From Streptomyces sp. A012304 (lineage in GTDB: Bacteria; Actinomycetota; Actinomycetes; Streptomycetales; Streptomycetaceae), in NCBI RefSeq assembly GCF_026008495.1, contig NZ_BQUN01000038.1, positions 1 to 49,434 of the forward strand: a stretch of 49,434 bases of DNA, read 5' to 3'. Under the pieces are notes generated by a model, which saw only the letters and a program-made list of their open reading frames with translations, searched no databases and had not been told where the DNA came from. A program made the translations under genes and the position numbers. Of the stretch, positions 30,999 through 39,210 are shown piece after piece; position 1 is the stretch's first letter; the number at the start of each line of letters is the position of its first letter.

Positions 30999-31796
30999 GT
31001 GGTTGCGCAGTTCGGCCCATGCGAGGACTGGCCGGTCCAGTGGACGTGCGACCTGGACACCCTCAACCCCGCCGTGACCGGGGTGGCGGTGTCCATGGCC
31101 ACGGAGACACTGTGGGCTTTGACCGGCCAGCGGTTCGGGCTGTGCGAGGTCACCCTGCGCCCCTGCCGCCGAGACTGCTACGACGGCCGCTTCTTCGACG
31201 ACTTCGGACCGCCCTGGACCGGGGCCCGCTCCTACCCGCAGCCCGCGCTGATCGGCGGCCAGTGGTTCAACCTCACCTGCGGCTCCTGCCACGGCGGATG
31301 CTCGTGCAGCACCGTGTCGGAGGTGCTGCTGCCGGCGCCCGTGAACACGATTGTCGAGGTGCTCGTGGACGGGACGCCGCTGGCGACCGGCGCGTACCGG
31401 GTGGACAACAACCGGCTGTTGGTGCGGACGGACGGCGGCGAGTGGCCGCGCTGCAACGACCTGTCGCTGGCGGACACCGAGGAGGGCACCTGGTCCGTCA
31501 CGGCGACGTACGGCGAGGATCTCCCGGACGGCGCCGAGCTGGCGATGGGCCAGCTCGCGTGTGAGATCGCGAAGGCTGCGGCCGGCGGTGACTGCAAGCT
31601 GCCTGCCGGGCTGCAGTCGCTGGTGCGGCAGGGGGTGACGATCTCCTATCCGGATGTGGGTGAGCTGTTCCGGGAGGGACGCACCGGGCTCTACCTGGTG
31701 GACATGTTCGTGGCGACGTGGAATCCGAACAGGTTGCGGTCGCGGTCGCGGGTGTACCGCGTGGATCAGCCGACGGTACGGAGGGCAGGCACATGA
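30999..31796 (+). CDS. Head-tail adaptor-like protein with Cys-rich insert
   Basis: 265 residues from GTG 30999. ATETLWALTGQRFGLC at about 32-47 is like actinophage head-to-tail adaptors. A cluster LTCGSCHGGCSCSTV at about 92-106 carries five Cys, suggesting disulfides or metal. Helix-strand ending NRLRSRSRVYRVD. The next gene starts in its stop codon (ATGA). Probably ring protein below the portal. Confidence 0.6.
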   Translation: MVAQFGPCEDWPVQWTCDLDTLNPAVTGVAVSMATETLWALTGQRFGLCEVTLRPCRRDCYDGRFFDDFGPPWTGARSYPQPALIGGQWFNLTCGSCHGGCSCSTVSEVLLPAPVNTIVEVLVDGTPLATGAYRVDNNRLLVRTDGGEWPRCNDLSLADTEEGTWSVTATYGEDLPDGAELAMGQLACEIAKAAAGGDCKLPAGLQSLVRQGVTISYPDVGELFREGRTGLYLVDMFVATWNPNRLRSRSRVYRVDQPTVRRAGT

Positions 31797-31945
31797 TTCT
31801 CAGCTTGCTGGCCTTGGTGATCAGCGCTGTTGCCGTGGTGTTCTCGGCGCTGGCAAGCAAGGAGGCCGATCGCGCTGAGGCGGCTGCTCGGCGCGCTGAG
31901 GGAGCAAAATCCGGCGGCACCTGGCACTGGCCGGAGCGCACGTGA
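31793..31945 (+). CDS. Small membrane-anchored coiled-coil protein (50 aa)
   Basis: ATG 31793 overlaps the adaptor stop. One hydrophobic helix (ILSLLALVISAVAVVFSAL) is followed by an Ala/Glu/Arg helix (EADRAEAAARRAEGAK) and a Trp-containing end. Odd for its place among connector genes; possibly an inner-membrane helper or a small virion peptide. Ends in a GTGA overlap. Confidence 0.5.
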   Translation: MILSLLALVISAVAVVFSALASKEADRAEAAARRAEGAKSGGTWHWPERT

Positions 31946-32442
31946 TCACCGGCCCGCTGAAGTGGTACACCGTCGCCGGGCGCATCCGTGACGCGGTCTA
32001 CGACGAACTCACCGTCAAGCCCGCCCGCTCCGGCGTCGTGCCCGGACAGATCGCCTGGGACGAATGCGACTGCGGCCTCCTCGCCGTCAGCCTCGCCCAG
32101 GTGTACCTCACCGAGACCTTCCCCGACCAGCTCGCCCGCCGCGTCGGCAACGCCTGCGACGCACCCTACGAAGTGGGCGAGTTCGTCATCCAGGTCATCC
32201 GCTGCGTCCCCGGCCCCGATGATCAGACGCTCGCGCCGACCGTGGCCGACCTGGACGCCTCCGCGCAGGAAATCCTCCTCGACGCCTACGAGATGCTGAA
32301 AGGCACGTCGGTGCTGCTGTGCGAGATGAACCGGGACCGGGAGATCTCCGACTTCATGCTGCGCCCCCTCACCGCCCAGGGCCCGAGCGGTGTCTGCGGC
32401 GGCAACGAACTCCGCGCCTACGTCGCCCTCTTCCGGAACTGA
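31942..32442 (+). CDS. Neck/connector protein, unknown subtype
   Basis: 166 residues from GTG 31942 (GTGA overlap). Compact alpha/beta with AGRIRDAVYDELTVKPA, WDECDCGLLAVSLAQVY and EVGEFVIQVIRCVPGPDD; the last part ELRAYVALFRN is strand-like. Position between adaptor and an HK97 gp10-like gene suits a head closure or neck protein. Confidence 0.55.
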   Translation: MITGPLKWYTVAGRIRDAVYDELTVKPARSGVVPGQIAWDECDCGLLAVSLAQVYLTETFPDQLARRVGNACDAPYEVGEFVIQVIRCVPGPDDQTLAPTVADLDASAQEILLDAYEMLKGTSVLLCEMNRDREISDFMLRPLTAQGPSGVCGGNELRAYVALFRN

Positions 32443-32451
32443 GAGGTCGAC

Positions 32452-32841
32452 GTGTTCACCGTGTCCACCAGCTTCAACCTCGACCGCAGCCGGATCGAGC
32501 GCATGCTCCGCCTGCCCGGCGGCATGGTCTACCGCAACATGGAACGCCGCATGCGCCGCATCGAAGCCGAAGCGGTCCGGCTTGCGCCCGGCAGCATGGG
32601 ATCCACCATCCGCACGCAAATCCGGCGCGGCCCGGGCGGCGACTTCCAGGGCGTGATCAACGTTCGTCACCCTGCTGCGCTGTATGTCACCGGGGGGACA
32701 CGGCCGCACGTCATCCGGCCGCGCCGGGCGCAGGCCCTGCGGTTCACCGTCGGCGGCCGTGTGGTCTATGCCAGGGTGGTCATGCACCCGGGGACGAAGC
32801 CGAATGACTTCCTGCGGCGGGCCCTGCGTGCCGCTCTCTGA
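32452..32841 (+). CDS. HK97 gp10-like tail completion protein
   Basis: 129 residues from GTG 32452, after GAGAGGT. Start STSFNLDRSRIERML, helix RNMERRMRRIEAEAVRLA, then LYVTGGTRPHVIRPRR and VMHPGTKPNDFLRRAL, the last being the conserved HPG-x-KPx-FLRxAL motif of gp10-like proteins. Probably ends or completes the tail at the head side. Confidence 0.75.
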   Translation: MFTVSTSFNLDRSRIERMLRLPGGMVYRNMERRMRRIEAEAVRLAPGSMGSTIRTQIRRGPGGDFQGVINVRHPAALYVTGGTRPHVIRPRRAQALRFTVGGRVVYARVVMHPGTKPNDFLRRALRAAL

Positions 32842-32847
32842 CACTCC

Positions 32848-32878
32848 GGAATGATCATGCGCGGTGGGCTCTTACCGT
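32848..32878 (+). promoter_or_regulatory. Late-class promoter upstream of tail chaperone
   Basis: CCGGAATGATCATGCG, with GGAA at 32848-32851, 21 bases, TACCGT 32873-32878 and ATG 7 bases later. Almost a copy of the site at 16587-16617, down to the ATGAG at the start codon. Starts the tail gene block. Confidence 0.55.
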
Positions 32879-32885
32879 CCCCCAC

Positions 32886-33338
32886 ATGAGCCAGCCCACA
32901 CCCACCGAGACGAGCCCCGTCCGGGACTTCACCCGCAAGCGCGAGCGCCTGCTCTTCCGCATCGACGACGACGTCTTCGAAGCCGCCACCGCCCTCCCCG
33001 GCAAGACGCTGGCCCGCTTCGCCGCCCGCTTCGCCAACGTCGAGAACATCCCCGTAGAGCAGCAGCTCGACGCCTTCACCGACGCCCTCGGCATGGTCCT
33101 GCTGGACGAGTCCAACGCCCGTTTCCAGAAACGCCTGGACGACCTGAGCAACCCCATCGAACTGGAACAGGCCTCCGACGTCATCCAGTGGCTGCTGGAG
33201 GCGTACGGCCTGCGCCCTACCGAACCGTCCTCGCCCTCGTCCACTGGGCTGCCCAGCCCGGCATCTGGCACGAGCTCGACGGACGCGCAGCAGCCACAGG
33301 TGTCGATCCCGGCGACCTTCCTGCCGACCGCTTCCTGA
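32886..33338 (+). CDS. Tail assembly chaperone, short form
   Basis: 150 residues from ATG 32886. Residues about 15-112 are the conserved helical chaperone part (TRKRERLLFRIDDDVFEA, ending DVIQWLLEAYGLRP). The remaining 40 residues are Ser/Pro/Thr-rich, the junk-like tail expected when a frameshift gene is read in the zero frame. It lies between gp10-like and tape measure genes, where the tail chaperone pair always sits. Confidence 0.75.
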   Translation: MSQPTPTETSPVRDFTRKRERLLFRIDDDVFEAATALPGKTLARFAARFANVENIPVEQQLDAFTDALGMVLLDESNARFQKRLDDLSNPIELEQASDVIQWLLEAYGLRPTEPSSPSSTGLPSPASGTSSTDAQQPQVSIPATFLPTAS

Positions 33339-33577
33339 ACTGGATCTACGCCGAAATGGTCCAGCGCCTCAGCGTCCGCGAGAACGAGAAGCCCGAAGCC
33401 GCCCGCAGGCGGTTCGACGGGCAGCTCGGCGTGCGCGACTGGGCCACCCCCGGCACCGAGCACAAGCCCTCCCAGCAGAGCGGACGCAAGACGCCCTGGT
33501 GGTGGAACCAGGCTGAAGCCGACCACACCTCACAGATGTTCCTGGAGATGGCCCGCGCCCAGGGGAGGATCGAATGA
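33218..33577 (+). CDS. Tail assembly chaperone, -1 frameshift extension
   Basis: In the -1 frame relative to the gene at 32886, the protein YRTVLALVHWAAQPG through ARAQGRIE is well formed and follows naturally after residue ~111 of the short form. It has no start codon or ribosome site of its own at its 5' end, so it should be made by -1 frameshifting near 33210-33220. No canonical XXXYYYZ heptamer is seen there. Ends in the ATGA of the tape measure gene. Confidence 0.65.
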   Translation, partial: YRTVLALVHWAAQPGIWHELDGRAAATGVDPGDLPADRFLNWIYAEMVQRLSVRENEKPEAARRRFDGQLGVRDWATPGTEHKPSQQSGRKTPWWWNQAEADHTSQMFLEMARAQGRIE

Positions 33578-36375
33578 GCACCCCCGCCGGCGACGGCCTG
33601 GTCGGCAACGCCAGCATCCGCGTCGACGCCAACACCGACCCGGCCATCCTCGCGCTGGCCGGTTTCTCGCGCGACGCGCAGGGCCGGATCCGCGATGTCC
33701 GTGGCCGGTTCGTTGCCGAGGGCACCATCATCAACCGCTCCCTCACCACCGCAGCAGGAGGCGGCGACCGCTTCAGCCTCAGCCTGCGCGGCCTCGCGGG
33801 CATCGCCAGCAGCGCCGGCGCTGTCCTGGGGCGCGTGGGCCTCAGTCTCGGCAAGGTGGGCGCGGCGGCCGGAACGGCGGCGCCCCTGCTCGCGGGGATC
33901 GTCACCACCTTGCAGAACATCGCCCCTGCTGGTGCGGTCGCGGTGACCGGGATGCTGGCTGTGACGCAGGCCTCGGCCGCGATCAAGCTCGGCATGATGG
34001 GCGTGGAGGACGCGGTCACCGCCGCGTTCGACACGAGCGAGGCCGGGGCGAAGAAGTTCGACGAGGCGCTGAAGAGACTGGCGCCCAACGCCCGCGCGTT
34101 CGCCCTCCAGGTCCGCGAACTTCGGCCTGCGTTCCAGCGCTTCCAGCAGGGAATCCAGAACCGGCTGTTCGCCGGGCTCGACGACGAACTCAAGGGCCTG
34201 TCGACGACGGCTCTGCCGGTCGTCCGCAAGAACCTCAACACCACCGCCACCACGCTGAACAAGATGGCACTCGGCGCCACCGGTGCCGCCCGACAGCTCG
34301 CCACGAACGGCACCCTCGGCCAGGCGATGGCCGGAGCCAACCAGGGCCTGGCCAACCTGCAGCGCACGCCGGGCCAGGTGGTGACCGCACTCGGGCAGCT
34401 GGCTGCGGCTGGCGCGCCGGCGTTCAGCAGGCTGACGTCTGCGGCAGGCACGTTCGCTACCGGCATCAGCAAGCGCCTGTCGGACGCGTTCAAATCCGGT
34501 GCGCTGGAGAACGCCGTGAACACGGCGGTCGACCTGCTGAAGGATCTGGGCACGGTCGCCGCGAACGTGTTCAAGATCCTCGGTAACGTCATGGCGCCCG
34601 TGCAAGCGGCGGGCGGCGGCCTGATCGGCATCCTCAAGGAGATCACCGGGGCGCTCGTCAACGCGACGGGCACGAAGGCCTTTCAGGACGCGATCAGCTC
34701 GCTGGCTCAGGTGATGGGCACCCTCGCCCGCACAGCCGGGCCCCTCCTCGGGCAAGCCCTCGCCGCGATCGGCCCCATCTTCACCACCCTCGGACCGCCC
34801 GTCCAACGGCTCATCACCGCCCTCGGCAGCGCCCTGTCCCCGATCATCGCCGCTCTCGGCCCGGTTCTCGCGGCGGCCGCCGACGCGGTCGGTGTCCTGA
34901 TCGACGCTCTCTCGCCGCTGCTGCCGGTCGTCGGCAACCTCATCGCGTCGCTGCTGCCGCCGCTGGTGCCGCTCCTCACGGCCATCGGCGGGGTGTTCGC
35001 GGGGGCCGCCCCCGTGGTGAAGCTCCTCGCGTCCACCCTGCAAACCGCGCTTGCCCCGATCATGGCCCAGCTCCCGGCGCTCATCCAGCCGCTGGCCAGC
35101 ACCCTGACCACCCTCGGGAAGACCCTGTTTCCGGTCGTCGCCCAGACCGTCCGCACCCTGACCCCGTCGCTCACGCAGCTGGGCCAGTCTTTCGGGAAAC
35201 TGATGGGCGCCGTCGGCCCGCTGATCGCCGTCGTGGCCCAGCTCGCCGGCCAGGCCCTGGCCGCGCTGCTGCCAGCGATGACACCGATCATCAACGCCGC
35301 CATCCAACTCGCATCGCTGCTGGCGGGTCAGCTCGCCAACACCATCACCAACATCGTCACGCCCGCCCTGCAGGCCCTCTCCGCGCTGCTCCGCGGCGAC
35401 TTCTCCGGCGCCTGGCGGTCCCTGCAGAACCTGGTGAGCGGCGTCGCCCGCTTCTTCACCACCACCCTGTCCAACCTGTCCGGTTTCATCACGGGCATCG
35501 TGCGCGGCATCGTCAACACCTTCAAGTGGCTGTACAACGTCCTGATCGGCAACAGCATCATCCCCGACCTGGTGCGCGGCATCGCCCAATGGTTCGGCCG
35601 CCTCGCCGGGCTCGTCCTCGGCCCGCTCGACAGGTTCCGCTCCTTCGTTGTCGACAAATTCCAGGCGGTTGCGAACTGGGTGCGCGGCTTCCCCGGCCGC
35701 ATGGTGTCCGCCCTGTCCTCCCTCGGCGGCCAGATCACCTCCGTCGCCAGCAGCGCCCTGTCCCGCTTCCGCAGCGCGGTCGTCGCCGGAGGGAACACGG
35801 TGGTGGGCTGGGTGCGGGGCCTGCCCGGCATGATCCGTGGCGCGCTCGGCGGCTTGGGCGGTCTCCTCTACGGCGCGGGCCGCGACCTGATCCAGGGCAT
35901 GATCAACGGTGTTCGCGCCATGGCCGGCAGCGTCGCCTCTGCTGCGCGCAACGTCGTCAGCAACGCGGTCAGCGCGGCGAAGTCCGCGCTCGGCATCAGC
36001 TCGCCGTCGAAGGTGTTCCACGGCATCGGCGTCGACACCGGCCGTGGTCTCGTCCTCGGCCTGAACGGCGCCCAGGACCGGGTCAGCGCCGCCGCTTCCC
36101 GGATGGCCGCCACCGTCAGCGGCGCGTTCAGTGGCGTCGGCGCTGGCATGAGCGGCCGCGTCAGCCTGGGGGCCGGAGCGGGTGATGTGTCCGCGCTCGG
36201 GGTGAGCACGGTGCGCGCCGCCACGGCGGCCGGGGCGCCGGTCTTGGTGAGCCTCACCGTGAACCTGACCAACTCCGGGATCATCGCGTCCCAGCGGGAG
36301 ATGGACAACTGGCTCACCGCGTCCCTGGACCGGCTGCGTCTGCAAGGGCGCCTGCCGATGGGGAGGACGCCGTGA
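33574..36375 (+). CDS. Tape measure protein
   Basis: 933 residues, ATG 33574 overlapping the preceding stop. Largest late gene after the fusion gene; rich in Ala, Leu, Gly and Val with long hydrophobic helices (e.g. LLAGIVTTLQNIAPAGAVA), amphipathic repeats with Ile/Leu/Pro around 400-620, and ISSPSKVFHGIGVDTGRG near 805, a common tape measure motif. It sets tail length: at about 0.15 nm per residue the tail would be near 140 nm. The opposite strand is open for 999 codons, a composition artefact. Confidence 0.85.
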   Translation: MSTPAGDGLVGNASIRVDANTDPAILALAGFSRDAQGRIRDVRGRFVAEGTIINRSLTTAAGGGDRFSLSLRGLAGIASSAGAVLGRVGLSLGKVGAAAGTAAPLLAGIVTTLQNIAPAGAVAVTGMLAVTQASAAIKLGMMGVEDAVTAAFDTSEAGAKKFDEALKRLAPNARAFALQVRELRPAFQRFQQGIQNRLFAGLDDELKGLSTTALPVVRKNLNTTATTLNKMALGATGAARQLATNGTLGQAMAGANQGLANLQRTPGQVVTALGQLAAAGAPAFSRLTSAAGTFATGISKRLSDAFKSGALENAVNTAVDLLKDLGTVAANVFKILGNVMAPVQAAGGGLIGILKEITGALVNATGTKAFQDAISSLAQVMGTLARTAGPLLGQALAAIGPIFTTLGPPVQRLITALGSALSPIIAALGPVLAAAADAVGVLIDALSPLLPVVGNLIASLLPPLVPLLTAIGGVFAGAAPVVKLLASTLQTALAPIMAQLPALIQPLASTLTTLGKTLFPVVAQTVRTLTPSLTQLGQSFGKLMGAVGPLIAVVAQLAGQALAALLPAMTPIINAAIQLASLLAGQLANTITNIVTPALQALSALLRGDFSGAWRSLQNLVSGVARFFTTTLSNLSGFITGIVRGIVNTFKWLYNVLIGNSIIPDLVRGIAQWFGRLAGLVLGPLDRFRSFVVDKFQAVANWVRGFPGRMVSALSSLGGQITSVASSALSRFRSAVVAGGNTVVGWVRGLPGMIRGALGGLGGLLYGAGRDLIQGMINGVRAMAGSVASAARNVVSNAVSAAKSALGISSPSKVFHGIGVDTGRGLVLGLNGAQDRVSAAASRMAATVSGAFSGVGAGMSGRVSLGAGAGDVSALGVSTVRAATAAGAPVLVSLTVNLTNSGIIASQREMDNWLTASLDRLRLQGRLPMGRTP

Positions 36376-37976
36376 CGTGGTCCCCGTGCGTGACGGGCGC
36401 CGCCTACCAGATCGCCGTCGACTGGGCCGCCGACGGCGACTTCATCGACCCCTTCGACAACGTCACCGACGACGTCCTCAACCGAGGCATCAGCATCGCC
36501 TACGGCCGCGACCAAGGACGGCAACTGTCCCCGGGCCGGGTCGGCTCCGCCGGTTTCGTGCTGTGCAACGTCGAGCGCCTGTACTCGCCCGAGAACACCG
36601 ACAGCGACCTGCACGGCGACCTCGAACCGGGCCGAGAGACCCACATTCAGGCCACCTTCCAGGGCACTACCTACCCGCTGTTCTACGGCCGGCTGAACGA
36701 CTTCACTGTCAACGCCGACCGCAAGGACCGCTCCGTCGACTTCTCCGCCCTCGACGGGCTGTCCACCCTCCAGGGCGTCAAGATCTCCACCGCTCTGTAT
36801 CAGGGCCTGCGCACCGGGGAGATCGTCGCGCTGATCCTCGACGCCGCCGGATGGCCGGCCGACCGGCGCGACATCGACACCGGCGCCAGCTTCACCCACT
36901 ACTGGTGGGAGGAGGGCACGACCGCGTTCGACGCGATTCAGAGGGTGGTCAACGCGGAAGGCCCCCCGGCGATCGCGTACATCGCACCGGGTGGAACGTT
37001 CACGTTCCGGGACCGGCACCATCGGCTGCTGCGGGCCGAGTCCCTTACCGCGCAGGCGGCGTTCGCTGCGGCCCGCGTTGAGTGCGATTCGCCGGCGGTC
37101 ACCGGGTTGGACTACACCGCGCCGTTCACCTATCAGCACGGCTGGCGCGACATCGTTAACGACGTCCTTCAGGACGTCGACCAGCGAGCCCAGAACGCCG
37201 ACCTCAGTTCGGTGTGGAGCACCGAGTCGCCGTTCTCGATCCTCACCGGCGAGACCGTGGAGATCAAAGCCGTCGCGTCGGATCCGTTCCTGGATGCGGT
37301 CGCGCCCACCACGAGCGGTGACGACCCCGACATCGTGTACACCGGTAGCGGCATCGTCTCGGCCACCCTGTCGCGGACGTCCGGCCAGTCCACAATCATC
37401 CGCGTCACCTCCATCGGCGGCCCCGCGACCGTGCTGTCCATGCGGCTGCGTGCGCGGGCTGTCCCCGTCGGACGCACGATCCAGGTCCGCGAGCAGGACC
37501 CGGCGTCGATCACCCTGCACGGGCTGCGGACCTATCCGCAGGAGATCGCCCTCGCCACGGCCAATGATGTGGAGGCCGTGGCCGAGGTCATCGTCGCCCA
37601 GTACGCCAACCGGCGCCCGTTGGTGTCGATGCGGGTCGTCGCCCAGGACCCCACCCATCTGGTGCAGATCTTCTCCCGCACCCTGTCCGACCTCATCTCC
37701 ATCCGCAACGACGAGCTGGGACTGGACGCCGGGTTCTACATCGAGCAGATCGAACACACCATCACCCGCATCGACCCGGACCGGCCGCCGATCCACGCCG
37801 TCGTCTTCGGCTGCGAGAAAGAGCGCGACGCCCCGAACAAGAACCCCTTCACGTTCGACAAGACCGGCGCCGGCTTTGACGACGGCTTCTTCGACCCGAT
37901 CGCCGCCGACGACCCGGACACGATCTGGATCTGGGACACGCAGTCGGAGTTCGACACCCACGAGTTCGGAACTTAG
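36372..37976 (+). CDS. Minor tail protein (distal tail/hub type)
   Basis: 534 residues, GTG 36372 in a GTGA overlap. The N-terminal 130 residues (YQIAVDWAADGDFIDPFDNV, FVLCNVERLYSPENTD) look like the baseplate/distal-tail domain that binds the tube end; the middle and end are strand-rich, with a last acidic/Phe stretch. Immediately behind the tape measure, in the usual position. Confidence 0.7.
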   Translation: MTWSPCVTGAAYQIAVDWAADGDFIDPFDNVTDDVLNRGISIAYGRDQGRQLSPGRVGSAGFVLCNVERLYSPENTDSDLHGDLEPGRETHIQATFQGTTYPLFYGRLNDFTVNADRKDRSVDFSALDGLSTLQGVKISTALYQGLRTGEIVALILDAAGWPADRRDIDTGASFTHYWWEEGTTAFDAIQRVVNAEGPPAIAYIAPGGTFTFRDRHHRLLRAESLTAQAAFAAARVECDSPAVTGLDYTAPFTYQHGWRDIVNDVLQDVDQRAQNADLSSVWSTESPFSILTGETVEIKAVASDPFLDAVAPTTSGDDPDIVYTGSGIVSATLSRTSGQSTIIRVTSIGGPATVLSMRLRARAVPVGRTIQVREQDPASITLHGLRTYPQEIALATANDVEAVAEVIVAQYANRRPLVSMRVVAQDPTHLVQIFSRTLSDLISIRNDELGLDAGFYIEQIEHTITRIDPDRPPIHAVVFGCEKERDAPNKNPFTFDKTGAGFDDGFFDPIAADDPDTIWIWDTQSEFDTHEFGT

Positions 37977-37984
37977 GAGGCACG

Positions 37985-38356
37985 GTGACAACCCTGATCA
38001 CGAACGCTGCCCGCGCCTACGTCTACAACGGCATGTGGGTGGCGGACTGCCCGGCCGGATGCGGCGGCGTGGAGCAGCTGTACGAGGCGAAGCACCGCGG
38101 GGGCCCTCGGGTGGTGCGGCGCACGCTGTTCCACTGCTCGTACTGCCATCACGCGACCAGCGACATCGACTGGCCCCCCAACGATGCAGAGATCACGGCC
38201 GTCCTCAAATTGCGGCCGATCCCGCACAACCGCAACTGGTACCCCGCCGACCATCCCACCGCCGTCCGGTTCGGGATCGAACACGGACAGAGCGTGAAGG
38301 ACCTGCAAGACGAGAACGAGGCGCACGGGCTGCCCGCGCGCGGAGAGGCAGCGTGA
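37985..38356 (+). CDS. Minor tail-region protein with zinc knuckle
   Basis: 123 residues from GTG 37985, after TTAGGAGG. Cys pattern ADCPAGCGG and FHCSYCHHA indicates one zinc site; the middle has WPPNDAEITAVLKLRPIPHN. Similar small Cys proteins occur between tail-tip genes of actinophages; role unknown. Confidence 0.6.
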   Translation: MTTLITNAARAYVYNGMWVADCPAGCGGVEQLYEAKHRGGPRVVRRTLFHCSYCHHATSDIDWPPNDAEITAVLKLRPIPHNRNWYPADHPTAVRFGIEHGQSVKDLQDENEAHGLPARGEAA

Positions 38357-38359
38357 CCC

Positions 38360-38899
38360 ATGGCCTGGACAGCGCCCATGACGGCGGTCGCGAACACGGT
38401 GTTCACCGCCGCGCAGTTCAACACCCACATCCGCGACAACCTCAACGAGACCGCCCCGGCCAAGGCGACCACGGCGGGCACGATCTTCGTCGCGTCGGGC
38501 GCGAACTCGATCGTCGAACGGGTCCCGTCGACTGCGGGCGTGACCACCTCGGAATCGACGACTGGCACTGGGTACGGCAACCTGGCGACGCCTGGCCCGG
38601 CGGTGACGGTCACCACAGGTACGAAGGCGATCGTCGCCGTGACGTCGATCGTGCAGAACTCGTCTGCCTCGCAGAACTCGTACGCCTCATACGCGGTCTC
38701 CGGTGCGTCGACGATTGCGGCGACCGACGACCGCGCGGTGATCATCACGGCGGCGGCCGTCAACCAGACGTTGCGCGGCGCGGCCATCTACATGGAGACC
38801 GGCCTCACGGCGGGGAGCAACACGTTCACGATGCAGTACCGCGTGACCGGCGGAACGGGCTCCTTCCAGAACCGACGCATCGTCGTCATCCCCTTGTGA
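38360..38899 (+). CDS. Minor tail protein, possible receptor-binding fibre
   Basis: 179 residues, ATG 38360. Starts AWTAPMTAVANTVFTAAQFN and THIRDNLNETAPAKATTAG, an N-terminus shared by many actinophage tail-fibre or minor tail proteins. The rest is Thr/Ser/Ala-rich beta structure ending in FQNRRIVVIPL. Low charge, repeat-like. A good candidate for the part touching the host surface. Confidence 0.65.
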   Translation: MAWTAPMTAVANTVFTAAQFNTHIRDNLNETAPAKATTAGTIFVASGANSIVERVPSTAGVTTSESTTGTGYGNLATPGPAVTVTTGTKAIVAVTSIVQNSSASQNSYASYAVSGASTIAATDDRAVIITAAAVNQTLRGAAIYMETGLTAGSNTFTMQYRVTGGTGSFQNRRIVVIPL

Positions 38900-38908
38900 G
38901 GAGAGGCC

Positions 38909-39199
38909 ATGGCCACGGTCAAGCAGTACGCCATCAGCCTCTGGCGGGCCCACCGGGCCGTCTGCAGAAAGCTGGGCGCAGACCTCTCATGGGGCGATCC
39001 CACCGAGCGGATCCGCATGATCGGCTCCGACGTCATGCTGGCCGGACTGATCAAGGTGCTTACCGACAAGAGCCTGGTCACCGATCAGGAACTGAACGCG
39101 GTTTTCACCGCGATCACCAATGCGGACTTCCCGGCGCTTGGGCCCGTCAGTGCGCCGGGGCCGGGGCAGGAGACACCCGACCCGGACCTTGGATCGTAA
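38909..39199 (+). CDS. Small unknown protein before endolysin (96 aa)
   Basis: ATG 38909 with GAGGAGAGG upstream. Helical (KQYAISLWRAHRAVCRKLGA, then IKVLTDKSLVTDQELNAVF) with a Pro/Gly/Asp tail. Adjacent to the endolysin gene; possibly a lysis accessory or last tail gene. Confidence 0.6.
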   Translation: MATVKQYAISLWRAHRAVCRKLGADLSWGDPTERIRMIGSDVMLAGLIKVLTDKSLVTDQELNAVFTAITNADFPALGPVSAPGPGQETPDPDLGS

Positions 39200-39210
39200 G
39201 GAGCCACCCC

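Noticed and set aside
33346..36345. 999-codon open frame on the minus strand opposite the tape measure gene
   Set aside because: Arg/Gly/Glu/His-rich composition without any fold-like pattern and no ribosome site; it arises from G/C third-position bias of the real gene on the other strand. The same applies to the long antisense frames at 22610-24571 and 25260-27416.
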